Source: an uncultured Flavobacteriales bacterium (GTDB lineage Bacteria; Bacteroidota; Bacteroidia; Flavobacteriales_E; Vicingaceae). From it: 49,756 nucleotides of DNA. Position 1 is the stretch's first letter; each line of letters begins with the position of its first letter. This document shows positions 28,615-36,571 of the stretch, one piece after another. Position numbers and translations under genes: made by a program. Under the pieces are notes generated by a model. It saw only the letters and a list, made by a program, of their open reading frames with translations. It did not search any database and was not told the DNA's origin. The stretch lies in the NCBI GenBank assembly GCA_905479325.1, contig CAJQLW010000038.1:1-49756 (forward strand). The letters run 5' to 3'.

Positions 28615-29906
28615 TATTCGTTGTAAGGGATTATACTTTCGTGAGGATCTTTGGTAGGATAGTTTAGCTCCTTTTCCAATTCTATTTCTAACTGTGGTGT
28701 AATGATGTGTTCAATAGCCTCGGCATCGTTATGAACGTGGTCAGGTTGTAGTTTTAAACGCTGGTTTAGGTACATTTCCCACAATCTGTGCAGTTTAATA
28801 ATTCGTTTGGCTTCGGTTAATCCACTTTCGGTAATTACCCAGTTTTCGCCTTTCTTCCGCACCCAGTGACTTTGTTTGAGTAAGTTTAAGCCTCGTTGCA
28901 ATTCTTTTATTCGCAGATCTCTCGTTTCTAGCAGGGCGGTTGTACTTCGTTCGTCTTTAAAACCGTTTGTTCGTTCACCAAGGTGGTAAAAAAGCTTCAG
29001 CACATTTTCTATCAAAATCTTTCTGTTGTTTTCTTTCTGAACTCTAAATTTTGAAAGCATACCAGTTTTGGGAGCAAACCAAATGGAACCAATGGTTAAA
29101 AGAGAAAGGCACATAACAATCCACGGCCCCGTTGGCATAGCAGGAGCAATGTAACTAATGTATGATCCTAAAAAGCCTGAAGCTGCACCAAATAAGGTGG
29201 CAATTAAAATCATGGTACTTAATTTGTCTGTCCAAAAACGAGCACCAGAAGCTGGAGTTATTAATAATGCTGCCATTAATACTACACCAACGGCTTGTAT
29301 ACCAACTGCTACGGCCAAAACTGTAATGGTTGCCAACAAAAACTCTAAAAACCGAACAGGTAAACCAATGACTTTTGCATAATCTGGATTAAAGGAGATG
29401 AGTTTAAATTCCTTGTAAAAGAGTACAACAACAATCACCAAAACGATGGCAATGGAGCTAAATACATAAATGTCATCTTTGGTTAACGATGCAGCTTTGC
29501 CGAATAAAAATTTATCCAAACCTGCCTGTGCCGCATTTCCTGAATGTTGAATAGAGGTAAGCAGTAAGATGCCAACTCCGAAAAAGACACTTAAAATTAT
29601 TCCTATTGCGGTATCGCTTTTAATTTTTGTGGTTCGCGTAATTCCATCAATGAGCAACAGCGACAACCAACCGGTTATAAATGCTCCTATAATCAGGTAG
29701 AAGGGATTTTTACTGCCTGAAACCATAAAAGCCAAACAAACACCAGGCAGAATGGAATGAGCAATGGCATCGCCCACCAATGCTCGCTTTCGCAGAAATG
29801 AGAAACACCCCACAATGGCTGCCGACGCTCCCAAGATCATGGTGCCCAACACAACAAAAAGTACGTTAGGATCTGAGAAGGAAATAAATTGGAAAGTGGA
29901 ATTCAT
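28614..29906 (-). CDS. Metal ABC permease fused to DtxR-like regulator domain (YtgCR-like)
   Basis: A 430-residue protein in two parts. Residues 1-285 are an ABC-3 permease (GDAIAHSILPGVCLAFM; GIQAVGVVLMAALLITPASGAR). Residues of about 295-430 form a cytoplasmic DtxR/MntR-like module. It has a winged-helix region (LKELQRGLNLLKQSHWV; WVITESGLTEAKRI) and then the metal-binding/dimerisation segment HRLWEMYLNQRLKL, IEHIITPQLEIELEKEL and DPHESIIP. The same architecture is known from chlamydial YtgCR, whose regulator half is released by cleavage. Here a separate full DtxR-family gene heads the same operon. Whether the fused domain binds DNA, senses metal to gate the permease, or both cannot be read from sequence. 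Confidence 0.9.
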   Translation of the reverse strand: MNSTFQFISFSDPNVLFVVLGTMILGASAAIVGCFSFLRKRALVGDAIAHSILPGVCLAFMVSGSKNPFYLIIGAFITGWLSLLLIDGITRTTKIKSDTAIGIILSVFFGVGILLLTSIQHSGNAAQAGLDKFLFGKAASLTKDDIYVFSSIAIVLVIVVVLFYKEFKLISFNPDYAKVIGLPVRFLEFLLATITVLAVAVGIQAVGVVLMAALLITPASGARFWTDKLSTMILIATLFGAASGFLGSYISYIAPAMPTGPWIVMCLSLLTIGSIWFAPKTGMLSKFRVQKENNRKILIENVLKLFYHLGERTNGFKDERSTTALLETRDLRIKELQRGLNLLKQSHWVRKKGENWVITESGLTEAKRIIKLHRLWEMYLNQRLKLQPDHVHNDAEAIEHIITPQLEIELEKELNYPTKDPHESIIPYNE

Positions 29907-30002
29907 GTATCAGTTACTAATTATTAATTACCAATGACTAATATATTTCTACAGGTAGCTTTTAATCTGCTTATTCTTAATTGGTCATTATTCATTATCA
30001 GA
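29907..30002. repeat. AT-rich intergenic repeat within the metal operon
   Basis: The 96-base gap between the ATPase and permease-fusion genes carries ACTAATTATTAATTACCAAT and related AT-rich words like those at 19607-19689. No terminator-grade hairpin was found, so the operon may continue through it. Confidence 0.45.
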
Positions 30003-30773
30003 TTATTTCTCTCTCACATTAAATGCTTTCTCCTTCATTAAGTCGCCCACTTTACTGAGCACATTTAGTTTTCCGCCATATGCTTCTTGCAGTAACTCTT
30101 CTTTAAATATTTCATCTTTGGGCCCTGCAGCTACCATTCTCGTATTGAGCAGCACAATCCAATCGAAGTAATCTTTAGCAGTTTGCAAATCGTGATGCAC
30201 AACAACAACCGTTTTTCCTTCTTTTTTCATGTCTGAGAGGAGGTTTAGAATAGCTTCTTCAGTTGCTGCATCAACTCCTACAAAAGGTTCATCCATAATG
30301 TATAAGTCGGCACCTTGTGCTAAAGATCGTGCAATAAAAACCCGTTGTTGCTGACCGCCGCTCAGCTGCGAAATTTGTCGATTGCTAAATTCAAGCATAT
30401 TTACTTTTTCAAGTGCTTCTGCAGCAATTTCTAGATCTGCCTTAGAGATTCGTTTCATCAGGTTTGCTTTTTTATAGCGACCCATTAAAACAATGTCCAT
30501 TACAGAAGCGGGGAAGTCCCAATCTACCGATTCTCTTTGCGGAACATAGCTAATTCGTTGCCGAACATCGGCTAAGTCTTTATCAAAAATTTTTACGTAG
30601 CCACTGCTTGTCGGAACGAGTCCCATAATGGCTTTTAGCAGTGTTGTTTTACCAGAACCATTCGGGCCAATAATTCCTACAATACTTCCTGTTGGTAGCT
30701 CAAAATCAATATTCCATAAAACAGGTCTTTTGTTGTAAGATACTGTTAGGTTATGCGTTTCTATACTGATCAT
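30003..30773 (-). CDS. Metal ABC transporter ATP-binding protein (TroB/ZnuC-like)
   Basis: A 256-residue ATPase with Walker A GPNGSGKTTLLKA near 36, Q-loop YVPQRESVDWDFP, ABC signature LSGGQQQRVFIARSLA and Walker B LYIMDEPFVGVD, followed by the switch His in VVVHHDL. The VDWDFP segment is characteristic of the manganese/zinc importer subgroup. It lies between the binding-protein gene (50-base gap) and the permease-regulator fusion. Confidence 0.94.
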   Translation of the reverse strand: MISIETHNLTVSYNKRPVLWNIDFELPTGSIVGIIGPNGSGKTTLLKAIMGLVPTSSGYVKIFDKDLADVRQRISYVPQRESVDWDFPASVMDIVLMGRYKKANLMKRISKADLEIAAEALEKVNMLEFSNRQISQLSGGQQQRVFIARSLAQGADLYIMDEPFVGVDAATEEAILNLLSDMKKEGKTVVVVHHDLQTAKDYFDWIVLLNTRMVAAGPKDEIFKEELLQEAYGGKLNVLSKVGDLMKEKAFNVREK

Positions 30774-30823
30774 GTTTCGTCTTAATTAAAATAATTAGCT
30801 TAAAATGATGAATTTCCAGTCTA

Positions 30824-31738
30824 CTAAATTCCCTTTAAAATTGTTTTTACATTGTGTTTTACCATTCCAATGTAGGTGCCATCCGGTGCACCCTCTTTGC
30901 CCATGGCATCACTGTATAGTTTTCCGCCAATTTTAACCTCATGATCTTTTTCCATGCAACCTTCTACAATTGCTTCTAATGATTTTGAAGAGACTGATGT
31001 TTCCACAAATACTGCTTTTATTTCTCGTTCAATAATGAAATTGACTAAGTCACTAACATCTTTAAGTCCATATTCTGAGGTGGTAGAAATTCCTTGTAAA
31101 CCTCTCACTTCAAAACCGTAAGCTCGTCCAAAATAACCAAATGCATCGTGGGCTGTAATTAAGACTTTTCGTTCAGCATCTATGTTATTAAAATTAGCAA
31201 TGATTGCATCATTTAACGCACTCAAACTTTTCGTGTACGTCAGAGTATTACTTTTAAATTTTTGGGCAATGCTATCTGAAACTAGTTCGCACAACTTTTT
31301 TGAAATATAATTAGTAGAGGTGTTCCATAATTGAACATCAAACCATATGTGTGGATCGTATGCGCCTTTAAATTCGGTGTTGTTTATCAAATCGGCTTTA
31401 GGAATAGCGTCCGTTGCTACAATTATATTTTTCTGTTTTTCAAGCTTTTCAAATATTTCACCCATTTTACCTTCTAAATGAAGGCCATTGTATACAATTA
31501 CATCTGCTTCGTTCAGTAACTTCAAATCTCCTTGAGTCGCTTTGTATAAATGAGGATCAACGCCCGGGCCCATTAGCGTTACAACCTTAATTTGGTCACC
31601 TACAATATTTTTTACAATATCTCCAATCATACCGGTGGTACAAACAATGGTGTTAATTTTTTTACTATCTTCTTTTGTGCTTAATTTACAAGAAAATAGG
31701 GCAATAATAAATGTGAATAGGATTAGTTTATTTTTCAT
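30824..31738 (-). CDS. TroA-like metal-binding lipoprotein of the ABC importer
   Basis: A 304-residue periplasmic solute-binding protein with lipobox ALFSC (Cys17). Metal ligands can be placed by family comparison: His in GPGVDPHLYKAT, His in YDPHIWFD, His in VLITAHDAFGYFGRAYGF and Asp in KLYSDAMGKEGAPDG. A His-His-His-Asp set matches TroA/ZnuA-type proteins more than the His-His-Glu-Asp set of PsaA-like manganese proteins, so zinc or mixed Zn/Mn/Fe transport is possible. The start overlaps the regulator gene's end by 11 bases. Confidence 0.93.
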   Translation of the reverse strand: MKNKLILFTFIIALFSCKLSTKEDSKKINTIVCTTGMIGDIVKNIVGDQIKVVTLMGPGVDPHLYKATQGDLKLLNEADVIVYNGLHLEGKMGEIFEKLEKQKNIIVATDAIPKADLINNTEFKGAYDPHIWFDVQLWNTSTNYISKKLCELVSDSIAQKFKSNTLTYTKSLSALNDAIIANFNNIDAERKVLITAHDAFGYFGRAYGFEVRGLQGISTTSEYGLKDVSDLVNFIIEREIKAVFVETSVSSKSLEAIVEGCMEKDHEVKIGGKLYSDAMGKEGAPDGTYIGMVKHNVKTILKGI

Positions 31739-32396
31739 GTTTTTGTTTTATGTAAAGGTTACTTGCTACTTTATGAGATAAGGTAAATTTTTGTTGTTGT
31801 TGATTGATAACGATGATTGAGTTGTCAAACTCATTTTTAGTTCTAATGCTGAGTTCAGTTCCTAGCTCAATTTCCATTTCGTTTAAAAAATGTAAGAAAC
31901 TCGTTGAGTGGTCTTCTACACCCGTAATGATCACTATGGTTTCTGCATTCACTTCACTCAGTTTTTGATTGTCTCTGCTAGGAAACACTCCTTGCTTGTT
32001 CGGAATGGGGTCGCCGTGAGGATCAAATTTGGGGAAACCCAGAAATTCCTCTAATTTATTGGTTAACTCTTCAGATTCTATGTGCTCTAGTTGTTCGGCA
32101 ATGTCATGAACTTTGTCCCAGCCAAAATTTAAATTTTCAACCAGAAAGTACTCCCAAAGGCGATGTTTACGGATGATGGAAATAGCAACTTTTTCCCCTT
32201 TCTTAGTGATTTTTGCCGTTTTATATTTCTCGTAGTCAACCAGTTTTTTTTCATTCAACCGTTTAAGCATGTCTGTTACAGATGAAGCTTTAGTTTGCAT
32301 TTGCTTGGCAATTTCATTGGTAGAAGCCTTCTTTTCAGTTGACTTATTTAGATTATAAATTGCTTTCAAATAATTTTCTTCCGTTAACGAAGTCAT
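31728..32396 (-). CDS. DtxR-family metal-dependent repressor (MntR/TroR-like)
   Basis: About 222 residues. The ATG at 32396 (MTSLTEENYLKAIYNL) is chosen over a TTG at 32414, because it matches the family N-terminus. A winged helix (TNEIAKQMQTKASSVTDMLK, then VDYEKYKTAKITKKG) is followed by the metal/dimer domain (IIRKHRLWEYFLVENL; VHDIAEQLEHIES; DPHGDPIPNKQG). A C-terminal SH3/FeoA-like domain of about 70 residues completes the long form of the family. It is the first gene of the metal-import operon and overlaps the binding-protein gene. A perfect 18-bp dyad at its promoter suggests autoregulation of the whole operon by metal. Confidence 0.93.
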   Translation of the reverse strand: MTSLTEENYLKAIYNLNKSTEKKASTNEIAKQMQTKASSVTDMLKRLNEKKLVDYEKYKTAKITKKGEKVAISIIRKHRLWEYFLVENLNFGWDKVHDIAEQLEHIESEELTNKLEEFLGFPKFDPHGDPIPNKQGVFPSRDNQKLSEVNAETIVIITGVEDHSTSFLHFLNEMEIELGTELSIRTKNEFDNSIIVINQQQQKFTLSHKVASNLYIKQKHEK

Positions 32397-32411
32397 TTGT
32401 AATTTTTGATG

Positions 32412-32458
32412 CAAAGTTAGTTATAATCATCTAATTATTATTTTAGACTTATCTAAAA
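32412..32458 (-). promoter_or_regulatory. Promoter and dyad operator of the metal-import operon
   Basis: On the minus strand a consensus -7 box TAACTTTG (plus coordinates 32412-32419) lies 16 bases before the regulator ATG. Upstream, at 32441-32458, is TTTTAGA-CTTA-TCTAAAA, a perfect dyad with 7-base arms and a 4-base spacer. It occupies the position where a -33 element would be. Its form resembles DtxR/MntR operators, so metal-loaded repressor binding here would block the promoter (inference). Confidence 0.7.
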
Positions 32459-33329
32459 ATAATCGTAAAGAAAGAGAGTTATATTGTTGATTTATAGCAG
32501 TTATTATGGGTGATTAAGTCTTGATGATAAATTTCGATACCGCTTATTTTATAAAATAGCCGATAAAGAGAGTAAGTATAGAATTGATCGAACATAAGCC
32601 GCCATAAACGATTAAAGCAAATTTGCTGTTTGGTTCGAGTTTCGCCTTAAAGCTGCACTTAGAAAAATTTAATTTATTGATAATCGCATTGGTCGAGAAA
32701 TGGATGGCTCAATAAAGCTCTAATGGCTTTCTTCAGCAACGCTAAAAAAGTATAACTCAAACTTTTTGAATTTTCAGACTTAGGGTTCGGGTATTCTACT
32801 AAATCTGTAACTGGTAATTTGAATTGATACGTTAGTTAAACTAATAGGGTAGAAGTGTCATTTGCGATTGGCATATTTTGATGAATTTGAATCAAAGAAA
32901 AGTCAATCAGAAACAGAAATAATTGTGCCTGTTTCTAACAGTATTATACAGAATGATTCTTGCGGCTGAGGTTTTGAAACAGTGATGCATTATGATGCAG
33001 TTGAGGTTTGTGAAATAGTGCTTAAAAAGATTTTTTGTTACAAATGTAATTTAAATGACAAATGTAATCACACCATTTTACGGTAAGTTGGAGTAGACTT
33101 GGTACACGTAATATAACGGGACAGTAAAGTAATGCCTTTATAAATTAATATTCTATTTAGATTAATAAATTCAGTAATTTATATTACTTACTTAAACAAT
33201 TAGTTTAAATTAAAATGCGGTAATTTATGTTGTGCCGAGTAAAAGTTACAAATGTAAATTACAAATGTAACTCGATTTGATTACATTTGTAACGTTGCGA
33301 ATGCGTGACAAATGTAACTCGACAAAAAG
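32459..33329. other. Gene-poor 0.87 kb stretch with decayed-looking coding fragments and an operator array
   Basis: No intact gene is seen. Short open runs without good starts look protein-like: about 24 codons near 32520-32592 (DDKFRYRLFYKIADKES) and about 35 codons near 32863-32970 (AYFDEFESKKSQSETEI). They may be debris of a lost gene or chance. The right-hand 300 bases hold the TTACAAATGTAA repeats described separately. Confidence 0.4.
33038..33317. promoter_or_regulatory. Six-copy operator array, TTACAAATGTAA dyads
   Basis: The 12-bp dyad (TTACA/TGTAA arms, 2-base spacer) occurs at 33038-33049, 33246-33257 and 33259-33270, and in reverse orientation at 33281-33292. Versions with TGACA in the left arm are at 33056-33067 and 33306-33317. 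The last copy ends 12 bases before the XRE gene start. Site centres are 13, 22 and 25 bases apart in the promoter-proximal cluster. This strongly suggests a repressor-binding region, most simply for the adjacent regulator itself. Confidence 0.75.
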
Positions 33330-33740
33330 ATGGATTTAATAGAGAGGTTTCGATATGTGATGAAGTTGAACAGCATGACAGCTTCACAATTTGCTGATGA
33401 AATTGGTGTGCAACGTTCTTCTGTTTCGCACATACTTTCCGGCAGAAATAAGCCCAGTTTAGAGTTTATTCAGAAGGTGATGAATCGTTTCCCAAAAGTA
33501 GATTCAACATGGTTGATTAATGGAAAAACAAACATTGGTTCGGCACCAAAAAATGAATCTGAAGTAAAAATTGAAAAGCCTAAACAAGAAACGGTAGAAA
33601 AACCGAAAGAGTTAATTCAAAACAAACCCGACGAAAATGCACTAGTTGACAAAAGCACGTCGGCGAGACAAATAAAAAAAGTACTTGTTTTTTACAGTGA
33701 TGGAACGTTTGAAGAGTATCTGTCTGCTACTACATCTTAG
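33330..33740 (+). CDS. XRE-family helix-turn-helix regulator
   Basis: A 136-residue protein. Residues of about 5-65 form a Cro/C1-type HTH: TASQFADEIGVQRSSVSHIL, then SGRNKPSLEFIQKVMNRFP and STWLINGKTNIG. A Lys/Glu/Pro-rich linker (75-110) leads to a short C-terminal segment, KKVLVFYSDGTFEEY, which is recurrent in Bacteroidota HTH proteins of this type. A six-copy dyad array lies directly upstream, so it is probably autoregulated. Its 3' end overlaps the convergent STAS-like gene by 11 bases. No phage genes are near. Confidence 0.88.
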   Translation: MDLIERFRYVMKLNSMTASQFADEIGVQRSSVSHILSGRNKPSLEFIQKVMNRFPKVDSTWLINGKTNIGSAPKNESEVKIEKPKQETVEKPKELIQNKPDENALVDKSTSARQIKKVLVFYSDGTFEEYLSATTS

Positions 33741-34143
33741 CATCTTCAATCCACTGAACTGCATCGTGGATGCTTGTAAATACTCGAGTAGAAACCTTTG
33801 GTTTATCAAATCGAGCAAATATGTTGGCTAATATTTTGGTTGCCATGTCTTCAACTACAATCGCATGAATAATTGTTTCGCCTTTAATCATGTTTTCTCT
33901 GTAATAATTTCTGGCATCCGCGGTAAAATCTAAAAATTTAGGGCTGGCATCGGTAATGCCGTAAGTAGGCCTATCTTTCTTGTACTCTCGAATCAAGTCT
34001 AACGATTCCTTCGCCATTTCTAAATCAATTACTGAAGACTCTTTGAAACGGGCAATTAATGTATCTCCGGTTGAATTGCTGTAAAAATCAACGTAATCAA
34101 GTTGTTCAATTAAATGGTAATCAGGTAAAGTAGGGTGCTCCAT
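33730..34143 (-). CDS. STAS-like domain protein, tandem paralogue A
   Basis: A 137-residue cytoplasmic protein with no signal peptide or membrane helix. Its pattern (TGDTLIARFKESSVIDLEMA, then YGITDASPKFLDFTADAR, then ILANIFARFDKPKVSTRVF) fits a small single-domain STAS/SpoIIAA-like fold found in Bacteroidota. It is a paralogue of the next gene: length, the FDKP-x2-x-TRVFTSI motif and the ending W(I/L)xxxK are shared. The function is unknown; such domains can be regulatory scaffolds. The 3' end runs into the XRE gene from the other side. Confidence 0.7.
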   Translation of the reverse strand: MEHPTLPDYHLIEQLDYVDFYSNSTGDTLIARFKESSVIDLEMAKESLDLIREYKKDRPTYGITDASPKFLDFTADARNYYRENMIKGETIIHAIVVEDMATKILANIFARFDKPKVSTRVFTSIHDAVQWIEDAKM

Positions 34144-34166
34144 AGTGAGTAAATATTTTTTAGAAA

Positions 34167-34580
34167 TTAAATTTTATTTTCGGTTAACCAACGATAGGCT
34201 TCTTTAATACTAGTAAAAACTCTAGTTGGTATAATTGGTTTGTCAAAACGTGCGTACATATTCGCTAAAACTTTATGAGCCTTATCTCTTACAATTATTA
34301 CAACTAAGTAGGTGTTTTGGCTACTCACATTTGCTTTATAGTGTTGTTTGGCTTCATTCGTCATGCTTAAAAATGGCGCAGAAAAATCAATAATAGCATA
34401 TACCGAACCTGCATCCTTGAACGGCTTTATTACGGTTAAGGCCTCTTTTGCAATGTCTAGTGTAATTTCTGTTGATGCTCTATACCTAACGATTAGCGTA
34501 TCTTTAACATCATTCAAGTAGAAAGTAGCAAAATCGGTTTCTAAAACTTCTTTGAATTGTTCTAACTTGGGATGGTTCAT
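34167..34580 (-). CDS. STAS-like domain protein, tandem paralogue B
   Basis: Also 137 residues and clearly related to the neighbour 24 bases downstream: DTLIVRYRASTEITLDIAKE, VLANMYARFDKPIIPTRVF and TSIKEAYRWL. The two probably arose by tandem duplication and have diverged to perhaps one third identity by eye. It is first in the pair and likely co-transcribed. No catalytic motif is seen. Confidence 0.7.
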   Translation of the reverse strand: MNHPKLEQFKEVLETDFATFYLNDVKDTLIVRYRASTEITLDIAKEALTVIKPFKDAGSVYAIIDFSAPFLSMTNEAKQHYKANVSSQNTYLVVIIVRDKAHKVLANMYARFDKPIIPTRVFTSIKEAYRWLTENKI

Positions 34581-34600
34581 AATTCTGCTCGCTGACTTAC

Positions 34601-34629
34601 TTTGATGTGACGCATTCTAATTAACTTTG
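34601..34629 (+). promoter_or_regulatory. Promoter of pyrD
   Basis: A Bacteroidota-type -7 box TAACTTTG (34622-34629) is preceded by TTTG (34601-34604) at a spacing of 17 bases. The predicted transcript would start only a few bases before the pyrD start codon. Confidence 0.5.
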
Positions 34630-34642
34630 AATTTCTTATTTA

Positions 34643-35692
34643 ATGTCCATGTACAAAACTGTCGTAAAGCCTTTATTTTTTAAGGAAGATCCTGAGACTA
34701 TTCATTACAAAGTATTTGATTGGCTGAAAGTATTGCTAAAAAGCAATATTTCAAAATCTTTTGCAAAATCCTTGTATAAAATTGATGACTCTAGGCTAGA
34801 AAAGGAATTGTTTGGTTTAAAATTTCCCAATCCGGTTGGTTTAGCAGCAGGTTTTGACAAAGATGCTAAATTGTATGAAGAGTTAGCTTGCCTAGGGTTT
34901 GGCTTTATTGAAGTGGGTACCGTAACTCCGAAGCCACAAGATGGTAACCCTAAGCCTCGTTTGTTCCGTTTGCCACAAGATGAGGCGCTGATCAACCGCA
35001 TGGGGTTTAATAATGGTGGAGTTGATGAAATGATTGAGCGATTAAAAAATCGCAATCCAAATCAAATTATAGGAGGAAACATTGGTAAAAATAAAGTAAC
35101 TCCAAACGAAGAAGCAATTAACGACTATGTGATTTGCTTTGAAAAACTTTTCGATTTTGTAGATTACTTTGTTGTCAATGTGAGTTCTCCGAATACGCCG
35201 AACCTGAGAGCTTTACAGGATAAAGAGCCTTTGACTAAGTTGCTTCAAACGCTTCAAGATAAAAACAATGCAAAGCCAAAGAGAAAAGCAATTTTGCTAA
35301 AAATTGCTCCAGATTTGACAAATGATCAACTCGACGACATTGTAGATATTGTCAACTCAACAAAAATAGATGGGGTAATTGCAACCAATACAACTATTGA
35401 TCGCTCTAATTTAAACACAAGTGATTCTGAGGTTTCAGCCATTGGTGCCGGCGGTTTAAGTGGTAAGCCTGTGCGAAAGAGGTCGACAGAGGTAGTAAAG
35501 TACCTGTCGCAAAAGTCTGGCAAATCGTTTCCAATTGTTGCCGTTGGTGGAATTTACACCGCCGAAGATGCGATAGAAAAGTTAGAAGCAGGCGCAGATC
35601 TAGTTCAAATTTATACCGGTTTTATTTACGAAGGGCCGGGAATGGTAAAACGAATCAATAAAGGTTTAATTAATTATTTTTCAAAGAAATAA
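34643..35692 (+). CDS. pyrD: Dihydroorotate dehydrogenase (quinone), class 2
   Basis: A 349-residue FMN flavoprotein that oxidises dihydroorotate to orotate with menaquinone in pyrimidine synthesis, bound to the inner membrane. The N-terminal amphipathic region ([19 protein letters not shown]) is typical of class 2. Further marks are [56 protein letters not shown] with the catalytic Ser, IATNTT and IVAVGGI. The ATG at 34649 is an equally good start. The HMG-CoA lyase gene follows after 2 bases, so the two are co-transcribed. Confidence 0.96.
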   Translation: MSMYKTVVKPLFFKEDPETIHYKVFDWLKVLLKSNISKSFAKSLYKIDDSRLEKELFGLKFPNPVGLAAGFDKDAKLYEELACLGFGFIEVGTVTPKPQDGNPKPRLFRLPQDEALINRMGFNNGGVDEMIERLKNRNPNQIIGGNIGKNKVTPNEEAINDYVICFEKLFDFVDYFVVNVSSPNTPNLRALQDKEPLTKLLQTLQDKNNAKPKRKAILLKIAPDLTNDQLDDIVDIVNSTKIDGVIATNTTIDRSNLNTSDSEVSAIGAGGLSGKPVRKRSTEVVKYLSQKSGKSFPIVAVGGIYTAEDAIEKLEAGADLVQIYTGFIYEGPGMVKRINKGLINYFSKK

Positions 35693-35694
35693 AT

Positions 35695-36549
35695 ATGAGT
35701 GAGGTGAAGTTGATTGAATGCCCTAGAGATGCCATGCAAGGCATCCACGAATTTATTCCAACACAAACAAAAGCCGATTATTTGAATCAACTGCTAAGGG
35801 TAGGTTTTGATACCATTGATTTTGGTTCTTTCGTTTCTCCAAATGCTATCCCTCAATTGAAAGATACTTCAGAAGTTCTTTCCAAGTTAGAGTTAAGTAA
35901 AACTAAGTCAAAACTTTTGGCAATTGTAGCAAATGAACGTGGGGCAGAAGATGCATGTAATTTTGAAGAGATTGATTATTTGGGTTATCCTTTTTCTATT
36001 TCTGAAACGTTTCAACAACGAAATACCAATTCGAGCATCGATCAATCCATGGGTCGAGTAGAAGCTATTCAAAAGTTATGTCAAAAGCATAATAAGCAAA
36101 TGGTTACTTATATTTCAATGGGTTTTGGAAACCCTTATGGAGATCCATTTCATGAAGACATTGTTGCTCAATGGATTCAAAAATTAGCTCAATTTGACTT
36201 GAAATTTTTTGCATTAAGCGACACAATTGGGGTTTCAGAACCCGGAATTATTAACCGCTTGTTTTCAACTTTGATTCCCGAATACCCTAATCTTGAAATA
36301 GGTGCTCATTTGCACACAACTCCCGATACGTGGAAGGAAAAGGTAGATGCAGCTTTTAAATGCGGTTGCAAGCGTTTTGACGGTGCTATTTTGGGTTACG
36401 GAGGTTGTCCTATGGCCGCCGATGATTTGACCGGTAACATGGCAACAGAGAACCTGATTTCTTATTTTAACGAGATGTCTGTTAATCTTGAGATTGATTC
36501 GCAACGTTTTAACGAATCAAAATTAACTGCAGGAAGTGTTTTCTTGTAG
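35695..36549 (+). CDS. Hydroxymethylglutaryl-CoA lyase
   Basis: A 284-residue TIM-barrel enzyme cleaving HMG-CoA to acetoacetate and acetyl-CoA, the last step of leucine breakdown. ECPRDAMQGIHEFIP corresponds to the PRD(G/A)xQ metal/substrate site, GAHLHTTPDTW holds the two metal-binding His, and GYGGCPMAADDLTGNMATE contains the catalytic Cys of the HMGL signature. The length is normal for bacterial forms. It sits 2 bases after pyrD, a pairing of unrelated pathways. Confidence 0.94.
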   Translation: MSEVKLIECPRDAMQGIHEFIPTQTKADYLNQLLRVGFDTIDFGSFVSPNAIPQLKDTSEVLSKLELSKTKSKLLAIVANERGAEDACNFEEIDYLGYPFSISETFQQRNTNSSIDQSMGRVEAIQKLCQKHNKQMVTYISMGFGNPYGDPFHEDIVAQWIQKLAQFDLKFFALSDTIGVSEPGIINRLFSTLIPEYPNLEIGAHLHTTPDTWKEKVDAAFKCGCKRFDGAILGYGGCPMAADDLTGNMATENLISYFNEMSVNLEIDSQRFNESKLTAGSVFL

Positions 36550-36571
36550 TGATTTGATTTCCAAATCAACA

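Noticed and set aside
33038-33317. CRISPR array
   Set aside because: The repeats are 12-bp dyads at uneven spacing in both orientations with no regular spacers; they fit operators.
33330-33740. XRE regulator as part of a prophage or toxin-antitoxin unit
   Set aside because: No phage, integrase or toxin-like gene is adjacent; neighbours are STAS-like and metabolic genes.
36550-36568. Hairpin TGATTTG-ATTTC-CAAATCA between HMG-CoA lyase and the serine hydrolase
   Set aside because: Only 7 AT-rich pairs and no T tract on either side; too weak to call a terminator.
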